From Nocardioides sp. Root1257 (lineage in GTDB: Bacteria > Actinomycetota > Actinomycetes > Propionibacteriales > Nocardioidaceae), in the NCBI RefSeq assembly GCF_001425175.1, contig NZ_LMDV01000010.1, positions 62,001 to 126,000 on the forward strand: a stretch of 64,000 nt of DNA, in the 5' to 3' direction. Within the stretch, counting starts at the first letter, position 1, and each line of letters starts with the position of its first letter. Below the pieces are notes generated by a model that was given only the letters and a program-made list of their open reading frames with translations, searched no databases and was not told the DNA's origin. A program made the position numbers and the translations under genes. Below, piece after piece: positions 58,466 through 64,000 of this stretch.

Positions 58466-59710
58466 GTGCCGACCCGTCTCGACCGACTCCTGCCGCCCAC
58501 GCCGCTCGCGCGACGACTGTCGGAGCAGTCGGTGCTGTCGGCTGCCGGCGAGGGTGCGTTCCTGACCGGCAGCGCGGTCTTCTTCACCCACATCGTGGGC
58601 CTCAGCGCCGCGCAGGTCGGGCTCGGGCTGACCGTCGCCGGCGTCGTGACCTTCTTCTTCGCCGTGCCGCTCGGCAAGCTGGCCGACCGGATCGGGCCAC
58701 GGAGGATGTGGTGGATCGGCGCCACCGCCCAGGCCGCGCTCTTCTTGGTGTGGCCGTTGATCGGGAGCTTCGCGGCGTTCCTCGTCATGATGGTGACGCT
58801 CGAGCTCGTCCAGACCGCGGCCCGTACCGGCCGCAACGCCTACACGATCGACGTCTTCCCGCACGACGAGCGGGTCCGCTCGATGGCGTTCATGCGGGCC
58901 GCCCGCAACATCGGCTACACGCTCGGTGCGCTGATCAGCGGCCTGGCGCTCGCCTTCGACAGCGACGCGCTGGTCCGCGCCGTGCCGCTGCTGACCGGCG
59001 CCATCCTCGTCCTCAACGCCGTGCTGGTCAGCCGGATGCCAGACGCCGAGCACGACGTCGTGCCGGAGACGCCGGTCGAGAAGGCGCTCACGTCCGGCGC
59101 CCTGCGCAACCGGGGCTTCCTGCTGCTCAATGTCTGCGACGGCGTCCTCAGCACCAACCAGGTGCTGCTCAACGTCGTCATCCCGCTCTGGCTGGTGCAG
59201 GAGACCGATGCGCCACGGGTCCTGCTGGCCTGGCTCTTCGGCACCAACACGGTGCTCGCCGTGCTGCTCCAGGTGCCGGCTGCCCGCGGCGTGAACTCGG
59301 TGGACTCCTCTGTCCGCGCGGCGCGGATCAGCTCGGTGTTCTTCGTGGTCTCGTGCGGCATCGTCGCGTTCACCCACGACACGATCGGCTGGACGACGAT
59401 CGTGCTCGTGTGGCTGGGCCACGTGACGGTGACCGGTGCCGAGCTCTACCAGTCCGCGGGCCGGTGGGGCTTCCTCTCCGAGCTCTCGGACCCGGACCGG
59501 CGCGGCGAGTACCAAGGCGCGGCGTTCCTCGGCGAGACCCTCGGCGGCGTCTGGGCGCCCGCGGCGTACACGTTCCTGGCGATGGAGTGGGGTACGCCGG
59601 GCTGGGTGATCATCGCGGCGATCGTCGTGCTCGCGACCCTCGGGATGGGGCCGTCGTCGCGGGCCGCTGAGCGCTACCTGGCGCGCACCCAGCAGCCGGC
59701 GACTGCTTGA
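58466..59710 (+). CDS. MFS transporter
   Basis: A 414-residue major facilitator with 12 predicted helices. The loop 2-3 motif is GKLADRIGPRRMWWIG (G-x-x-x-D-R-x-G-x-R form). Other segments include FFAVPLGKLADRIGPRR and VQTAARTGRNAYTIDVFP. Cargo is unknown. GTG at 58466 is divergent from menE and 10 nt upstream of menA, so it may be cotranscribed with menA. Confidence 0.9.
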   Translation: MPTRLDRLLPPTPLARRLSEQSVLSAAGEGAFLTGSAVFFTHIVGLSAAQVGLGLTVAGVVTFFFAVPLGKLADRIGPRRMWWIGATAQAALFLVWPLIGSFAAFLVMMVTLELVQTAARTGRNAYTIDVFPHDERVRSMAFMRAARNIGYTLGALISGLALAFDSDALVRAVPLLTGAILVLNAVLVSRMPDAEHDVVPETPVEKALTSGALRNRGFLLLNVCDGVLSTNQVLLNVVIPLWLVQETDAPRVLLAWLFGTNTVLAVLLQVPAARGVNSVDSSVRAARISSVFFVVSCGIVAFTHDTIGWTTIVLVWLGHVTVTGAELYQSAGRWGFLSELSDPDRRGEYQGAAFLGETLGGVWAPAAYTFLAMEWGTPGWVIIAAIVVLATLGMGPSSRAAERYLARTQQPATA

Positions 59711-59720
59711 ATCACCCCTT

Positions 59721-60596
59721 GTGGCAACTCCTGCTCAGTGGCTCGCCGGTGCGCGACCGCGCACGCTCCCCGCAGCCGTCTCCCCCGTGCTCGCCGGCAC
59801 CGGCGTCGCGGTGTACGCCGACAGCGCCGTGTGGTGGAAGGCGCTGCTCGCCCTCGTCGTGGCCCTCGCGCTCCAGGTGGCGGTCAACTACGCCAACGAC
59901 TACTCCGACGGCATCCGCGGCACCGACGCCGACCGGGTCGGGCCGCTGCGGCTCGTCGGTTCGGGGGTGGCACCCGCCGCTGCGGTGAAGCGGGCCGCGT
60001 TCCTGGCCTTCGGCGTGGCCGCCGTCGCCGGCCTGGCGCTGGCCGCCACGACGGCCTGGTGGCTGGTCGCCGTCGGCGCCGTCTCGGTGCTGGCCGCGTG
60101 GTTCTACACCGGCGGCTCGAAGCCCTACGGCTACCTCGGTCTCGGCGAGGTGATGGTCTTCGTCTTCTTCGGCCTGGTCGCGGTCATCGGCACCACGTAC
60201 GTCCAGACCGAGACGTGGGAGTGGGCCGCCCTCTGGACCGCGTGCGGGATCGGCGCGCTGGCCTGCGCGATCCTGGTCGCCAACAACCTGCGCGACATCC
60301 CGACCGACACGGTCGCCGGCAAGCGCACCCTCGCGGTCGTGCTCGGCGACCGCCGTACCCGGCAGCTGTACGCCGTCCTGGTGGTCGCCGCCGCGGCCGC
60401 GGTCGTCGCGGTCGCCGTCGTCACCTCTTGGTGCGTGCTGGTCGGCCTCGGCTTCCTGGTGCTCGCCGTGCCTGCCACCCGCACCGTCCTCGGTGGCGCG
60501 GTCGGCCCGGGGCTGATCCCCGTCCTCCAGCAGACCGGCCTCGCCGAGCTGCTCTGGGCGGTCCTGGTCGCCGCCGCGCTGATCGTCTGCGGCTGA
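59721..60596 (+). CDS. menA: 1,4-Dihydroxy-2-naphthoate polyprenyltransferase
   Basis: A 291-residue membrane prenyltransferase (UbiA family), about nine helices. The first Asp-rich motif is NYANDYSDGIRGTD; the second is NNLRDIPTDTVAGKRT. ARPRTLPAAVSPVLAGTG at the start is typical of MenA. It attaches the polyprenyl chain to the naphthoate, giving demethylmenaquinone for UbiE. GTG start after the MFS gene. Confidence 0.95.
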   Translation: MATPAQWLAGARPRTLPAAVSPVLAGTGVAVYADSAVWWKALLALVVALALQVAVNYANDYSDGIRGTDADRVGPLRLVGSGVAPAAAVKRAAFLAFGVAAVAGLALAATTAWWLVAVGAVSVLAAWFYTGGSKPYGYLGLGEVMVFVFFGLVAVIGTTYVQTETWEWAALWTACGIGALACAILVANNLRDIPTDTVAGKRTLAVVLGDRRTRQLYAVLVVAAAAAVVAVAVVTSWCVLVGLGFLVLAVPATRTVLGGAVGPGLIPVLQQTGLAELLWAVLVAAALIVCG

Positions 60597-60612
60597 GCGA
60601 CCACGCGCGGCG

Positions 60613-60618
60613 TACGCT
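60613..60618 (+). promoter_or_regulatory. -10 box TACGCT of a leaderless small gene
   Basis: TACGCT ends 6 nt before the ATG at 60625. Confidence 0.45.
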
Positions 60619-60624
60619 CGGAGC

Positions 60625-60756
60625 ATGCTCTGGGTGATCGTGCTGATCGTGGTGGTGGCCGTGCTGGCCTACCGCTTCCGCGCGCCGTTGCTGGCCAGGA
60701 TCCTGGGCCAGGACCGCTCCCGGATCGACCGGCAGCTCAACCGCCGGAAGGACTAG
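60625..60756 (+). CDS. 43-residue single-helix membrane protein
   Basis: ATG at 60625 to TAG at 60756. The protein has one N-terminal helix (MLWVIVLIVVVAVLAYRF) and a basic tail (RSRIDRQLNRRKD). It has a leaderless promoter and normal GC-rich codon use. Its stop overlaps that of the convergent DUF4229 gene in the shared CTAG. Family not recognised. Similar short proteins near menA are plausible in relatives. Confidence 0.65.
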   Translation: MLWVIVLIVVVAVLAYRFRAPLLARILGQDRSRIDRQLNRRKD

Positions 60757-61034
60757 GACCGGGGCTCGGCCTCGTCGTCGACGTCTTCCTTGGCGCGCAT
60801 CTCGTCGATCTTGCTCGTCATCGCCTCGGCGCGGGTCTGCACCCGCCGGGCGAGCGCCTCGCGCTGGTGGTTGAGCAGGAAGTACGAGCCCATGCCGCTC
60901 ATCAGGAACGACGCGACGATGACCCAGAGCCAGAGCACCTCGCCGCCGACCAGCGCCCACACTCCGCCCACGATGGCCAGCGATGCCAGGAAGAGCACGA
61001 TGCGCAGCGAGGTGTAGACGTAGAACTCCTTCAC
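60753..61034 (-). CDS. DUF4229 family membrane protein
   Basis: A 93-residue protein with two helices (TSLRIVLFLASLAIVGGVWA and VLWLWVIVASFLMSGMGSYF) and a charged tail (SKIDEMRAKEDVDDEAE), as in DUF4229. GTG at 61034 (MKEFYVYTSLR) matches the family start and has TACCCT 6 nt upstream; the frame is open to 61058. Confidence 0.85.
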   Translation of the reverse strand: MKEFYVYTSLRIVLFLASLAIVGGVWALVGGEVLWLWVIVASFLMSGMGSYFLLNHQREALARRVQTRAEAMTSKIDEMRAKEDVDDEAEPRS

Positions 61035-61040
61035 GGACCC

Positions 61041-61046
61041 AGGGTA
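61041..61046 (-). promoter_or_regulatory. -10 box TACCCT for the DUF4229 gene
   Basis: TACCCT (minus strand) ends 6 nt before the GTG at 61034, a leaderless start. Confidence 0.5.
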
Positions 61047-61066
61047 GATCCTGACCACCCTGGTCC

Positions 61067-61072
61067 TACCCT
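61067..61072 (+). promoter_or_regulatory. -10 box TACCCT for the 61079 gene
   Basis: TACCCT ends 6 nt before the GTG at 61079. It mirrors the box at 61041-61046, so the two divergent leaderless promoters share 20 nt. Confidence 0.5.
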
Positions 61073-61078
61073 GGAGGG

Positions 61079-61285
61079 GTGCTGAAGTTCCTCCTGGTCG
61101 TGATCCTGATCGCGGTCGCGGTCTACCTGACGACCCGCGCGATCCAGCGACGCGGCATTGCGCCCACCCCGAGGCCGCGCCCGAAGCGTGCGGAGCCGCC
61201 CCGGTTCGTCGGTCCGGACGACGACCCGGACTTCCTCCGCGACCTGGACCGGAAGCGCAAGCACCCCGAGGATCCGACCGAGTGA
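61079..61285 (+). CDS. 68-residue membrane-anchored protein
   Basis: One N-terminal helix (LKFLLVVILIAVAVYLTTRA) followed by a Pro/Arg-rich and then acidic tail (GPDDDPDFLRDLDRKRKHPED). It is divergent from the DUF4229 gene. Function is unknown. The tail has the look of a cytoplasmic interaction segment. Confidence 0.75.
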   Translation: MLKFLLVVILIAVAVYLTTRAIQRRGIAPTPRPRPKRAEPPRFVGPDDDPDFLRDLDRKRKHPEDPTE

Positions 61286-61305
61286 CCGCAGCTCGGCGCC
61301 GTCCG

Positions 61306-61378
61306 CTGTAACGCCGGGTTACCTGCTGTTCCCACCCGGTTGCAACACGGTGGGAAGAGTGAATAACCCGGCGTTACA
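61306..61378. repeat. Palindromic repeat, copy 2
   Basis: TGTAACGCCGGGTTA (61307-61321) is inverted at 61364-61378; an inner stem (61326-61336 with 61349-61359) pairs at 10 of 11 positions. The outer arms match copy 1 at 44626-44699 exactly. It lies between the convergent 61079 gene and ccsB. Confidence 0.85.
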
Positions 61379-61391
61379 AGAAACGCGACAG

Positions 61392-62408
61392 CTAGCGCTG
61401 CAGGGTCTCCGCCGAGATCGGCGCGGGCGCGCCGCCGGCGTACGAGTGCTGCGACGTCGTCGAGAAGTAGTTGATCCCGATGAAGTTGAACCACAGGGTG
61501 GCCACGCCGACGAGGGCGAGGATGGCGGCGTTGCGCCCCTTCCACCCGGCCGTCGTGCGGGCGTGCAGGTAGGCCGCGTAGACGACCCAGGTGATGAACG
61601 CCCAGACCTCCTTGGGGTCCCAGTTCCAGTACGACGACCACGCCTGGTGCGCCCAGATCGGCCCGGTGATCAGCACCGCGAAGGTCCACACCGGGAAGCC
61701 GAAGGCGTGCAGCCGGTAGGCGACCCGATCCAGCGCCTCGGGCTGCGGCAGCCGCGCGACGTAGCCGCTCTCGGCGTCGGCGCCTCTGGCCAGGGCGCGC
61801 GCCTTCACCAGGTAGAGGGCGGACGTGATGCCACCGAGGGTGAAGGCGCCGGTCGCGATGATCGCGGAGACGACGTGGATCACCAGCCAGTACGACGAGA
61901 GCGCCTCGGTCAGCGGCGCGACCGGCGAGTACAGCCAGATCACGGCGACCATCAGGACCGTCAGCACGAAGGCGAGCACGATCGGCGCCATCCAGGCGAG
62001 ACGCAGCCTGCGGTAGAGCACGGCGTAGAGGAACGCGACCACGAAGGTGCCGGTCAGCGTGAACTCGTACATGTTGCCCCACGGCACCCGGTTCGGGTCC
62101 GCGGCCATGCCCCGGGAGAAGAGCGACACGAAGTGCACCGCGACCGCGAGGCAGGTGACCAGGTAGCCCAGCCGCCCGAAGAGCGCCGTACGACGGGCGC
62201 GGTCCTCGGCCTCGTCGCTGTCCGGTCCGGTCGCGAGCGCGACCCCACCGGGGATGTCCACCGACTCGCTCGCGGCGGCACCGGAGGCGAGCGGCACCTT
62301 GCGCAGCGACGCCCACTCGACGAGGTGCGCCAGGAGCGCGAGGAAGTAGAGCAGTCCTGCGGCCGCGATCGCCTGGTTGCTCAGGCTCTCCCACGCTGCG
62401 TCGGTCAC
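61392..62408 (-). CDS. ccsB: Cytochrome c biogenesis protein CcsB
   Basis: A 338-residue System II haem-handling membrane protein (CcsA/CcsB family) with about eight helices. The tryptophan-rich haem region is in WSSYWNWDPKEVWAFITWVV; His candidates are in VIHVVSAIIATGAF and AHQAW. It works with ResB to attach haem to apocytochromes c outside the membrane. ATG overlaps the resB stop (ATGA). Actinobacterial naming uses ccsB for this protein, ccsA elsewhere. Confidence 0.94.
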   Translation of the reverse strand: MTDAAWESLSNQAIAAAGLLYFLALLAHLVEWASLRKVPLASGAAASESVDIPGGVALATGPDSDEAEDRARRTALFGRLGYLVTCLAVAVHFVSLFSRGMAADPNRVPWGNMYEFTLTGTFVVAFLYAVLYRRLRLAWMAPIVLAFVLTVLMVAVIWLYSPVAPLTEALSSYWLVIHVVSAIIATGAFTLGGITSALYLVKARALARGADAESGYVARLPQPEALDRVAYRLHAFGFPVWTFAVLITGPIWAHQAWSSYWNWDPKEVWAFITWVVYAAYLHARTTAGWKGRNAAILALVGVATLWFNFIGINYFSTTSQHSYAGGAPAPISAETLQR

Positions 62409-64000
62409 GACTCGTCCTCTCGTTGCTTGCCTTGCAGGGTGGTCACCAGCTCGTCCACGACGACCGCGACGTCGCCGCCGCCGGACCGGTCGAGCGCGGC
62501 CACCTCGACCAGTGTGCCGTCACCCTCGCGACGGGCGCGAACCCAGACCCGCCGGGGCCGGATGAAGAGCGACCCGAGCAGGCCGATCAGGGCCAGCACG
62601 ACCCCGGTCAGCGCGACCCACTTGCCGGGGGTCTGGCTGATCTGGATCTTGTTCCACTGCTGGACGCCACCGGGGACACCGGCGACGTTCTCGAACGTCA
62701 CCGACCCCAGCCCGTTCGGCAGCTTCTGGGTCTCCCCGGGCCGCAGGTCGACGCGGTACGGCGTGCCGTTCTTCTTGGTCAGCATCGTCGTCTTGCTCTT
62801 GTCGAGCGCGTAGACCGACTGCGGGACGCCGTCGTCCATGCCCAGGTCGCCGGTGTAGACGAGCATCGAGATCATCGGGTCGATCGGCTTGCCGAGCAGC
62901 GAGTAGTAGCTGCCGGTCTCCTGCGAGAAGGCGACCGTCGGGTAGAACTCGCCCTCGAGCCCGATCTGGGTCGGCTCCGCGTCGGCCGCCTTGACCACGC
63001 CGATCGACTGGAAGCTCTGGCTGGTCGGCAGGAAGATCGTCGGGCCGCTCTGGACGACGTTGCCCTCGCCGTCGCGGACCGTGATCACCGGGGCGTAGCC
63101 GTGCCCGATGAGGAAGATGTCGGTGTTGCCGATCGTCAGCGGGTGGTTGACCCGCAGGTCGTAGGACTTCTCGGCACCGGCCAGCGAGTCCTGGTACTTC
63201 AGGTGCGACTGGAAGCCGCGTGCCATCCCCGCCCGGGGGCCGGTCGTCAGCCAGTCGACGTCGAAGTCGTCGATCGAGAAGGAGAACGGCTCCATCTGGT
63301 CGGCCTGGAAGAGGCTGCCGGGCTTGAACTCGTCGTACTGGTCCGGGGTGTTCGCGAAGCCGTACGTGTCGCCGACCAGCATGATCACGCCGCCCTTGTA
63401 GCCGAACAGCCCACCCATGGCGAAGCCGACCAGGACGACCAACACCGAGAGGTGGAAGACCAGGTTGCCGACCTCGCGCAGGTAGCCGCGCTCGGCCGAG
63501 ACCGCCTCGGTCCCGTCGCCCAGCCGGTAGCGGCGACGCTTGAGCAGCAGGCGCGCGCGCTCGAGCACGACCTCGGGATCCTCGGTGGTCACGTACGACG
63601 CGTGGTCCGGCAGCCGACCCAGGTTGCTCGGTGCCGTCGGCGGCTTGGCGCGCATCCCCCGCCAGTAGTGGAACGTGCGCGGCACGATGCAGCCGACGAG
63701 CGAGATCATCAGCAGGATGTAGATCGCCGAGAACCACGCGGAGTCGTAGACCGAGAAGAGCCCGAGCCGCTCGTAGACGGGTGTGAGCTTCGGGTGGTCC
63801 GACTGCCAGTTGGAGGTCTTCAGCGCATCGACGCCGGTCTGCGGGATCACGGAGCCCGGGATCGCCGCGAGCGCCAGCAGGAGCAGCAGGATCAGCGCGG
63901 TCCGCATCGAGGTCACCTGGCGCCACACCCAGCGCAGGAGCTCGCGGAAGGTCAGCTCGCCGGGACGCCGGTCGTCCTCGGGCGGACGCGTGGAGAGGGC
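62405..64000 (-). CDS. resB: ResB-like cytochrome c biogenesis protein, N-terminus cut by window edge
   Basis: The visible 531 codons include the stop. The frame is open to the window edge: residues LTFRELLRWVWRQVTSMRTA precede the first helix (ALILLLLLALAAIPGSVIPQ), as expected for ResB, so the start lies further right. Other features are FWSAIYILLMISLVGCIVPR-like segments, a large extracytoplasmic domain from about 140 codons on, and a final helix VALTGVVLALIGLLGSLFIR. It partners CcsB. Confidence 0.93.
   Translation of the reverse strand, partial: ALSTRPPEDDRRPGELTFRELLRWVWRQVTSMRTALILLLLLALAAIPGSVIPQTGVDALKTSNWQSDHPKLTPVYERLGLFSVYDSAWFSAIYILLMISLVGCIVPRTFHYWRGMRAKPPTAPSNLGRLPDHASYVTTEDPEVVLERARLLLKRRRYRLGDGTEAVSAERGYLREVGNLVFHLSVLVVLVGFAMGGLFGYKGGVIMLVGDTYGFANTPDQYDEFKPGSLFQADQMEPFSFSIDDFDVDWLTTGPRAGMARGFQSHLKYQDSLAGAEKSYDLRVNHPLTIGNTDIFLIGHGYAPVITVRDGEGNVVQSGPTIFLPTSQSFQSIGVVKAADAEPTQIGLEGEFYPTVAFSQETGSYYSLLGKPIDPMISMLVYTGDLGMDDGVPQSVYALDKSKTTMLTKKNGTPYRVDLRPGETQKLPNGLGSVTFENVAGVPGGVQQWNKIQISQTPGKWVALTGVVLALIGLLGSLFIRPRRVWVRARREGDGTLVEVAALDRSGGGDVAVVVDELVTTLQGKQREDES

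Noticed and set aside
1..64000. CRISPR array, insertion sequence, integrase, rRNA
   Set aside because: No regular spacer pattern, transposase or integrase domain, or rRNA-like sequence was seen; only one tRNA was found.

Overview
The window is very GC-rich, gene-dense actinobacterial DNA. It carries menaquinone biosynthesis, a complete 14-subunit complex I operon, the KorAB 2-oxoglutarate:ferredoxin oxidoreductase, System II cytochrome c biogenesis (CcsB/ResB), an Eis-type acetyltransferase, a DUF4229 protein and many leaderless GTG starts. Together these point to the order Propionibacteriales, most likely Nocardioides or a close relative. That placement is inferred from gene content and style, not from a search. 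No insertion sequence, prophage or CRISPR array was seen. It reads as a chromosomal core segment with a few catabolic modules.

Layout. 1-2908: homogentisate (tyrosine/phenylalanine) catabolism, with hmgA (cut by the left edge) divergent from an unknown gene coupled to fahA. 2945-9632: mixed small operons (Eis-like acetyltransferase, CpdA-like phosphodiesterase, ZIP transporter, hexapeptide acyltransferase, secreted CHAP-like protein, lactate 2-monooxygenase-like flavoenzyme, a 50-residue CxxC protein, DUF6458 protein). 9721-17848: a regulated aromatic-acid module. A leftward operon encodes a substrate-binding lipoprotein, two permeases and an ATPase (NitT/TauT type), then the 4-carboxy-4-hydroxy-2-oxoadipate aldolase, a PrpF/GalD-type tautomerase and a XylE-like VOC extradiol dioxygenase. 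An FCD-GntR regulator and a divergent ligJ hydratase complete it. 17902-19609: tRNA-Tyr, yajQ and a lipoprotein. 19610-23268: sulfate ABC transporter. 23612-26625: korAB behind a KstR-like palindrome. 26760-28793: rarD convergent with a polyprenyl diphosphate synthase. 28790-44388: nuoA-nuoN, all leftward and mostly translationally coupled. 44720-64000: ubiE/menG, L,D-transpeptidase, isochorismate synthase, MBL hydrolase, LysE-GNAT-P450 operon, a Na+/H+ antiporter with a UBP zinc finger, an AraC-DinB regulator, menD-menC-menE, an MFS transporter, menA, small membrane proteins, and ccsB-resB (cut by the right edge).

How the genes work together. The right half is a respiratory block. The polyprenyl diphosphate synthase could supply the menaquinone tail. 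MenF, MenD, MenC, MenE, MenA and UbiE/MenG make the ring and join it to the tail (MenB is not in the window). Complex I reduces the quinone, KorAB feeds electrons from 2-oxoglutarate, and CcsB/ResB mature the c-type cytochromes. The left half supplies carbon from aromatic compounds.

The most interesting points are: the 4-oxalomesaconate module, which has a type I (VOC) dioxygenase where LigAB/GalA-type enzymes are usual; the unknown gene in the homogentisate cluster, where a maleylacetoacetate isomerase would be expected; palindromic elements, one of them present twice and one inserted in frame in nuoG; probable operators (GntR, KstR-like, CRP-like); and a consistent set of leaderless promoters with a TANNNT box 6-7 nt before the start codon.
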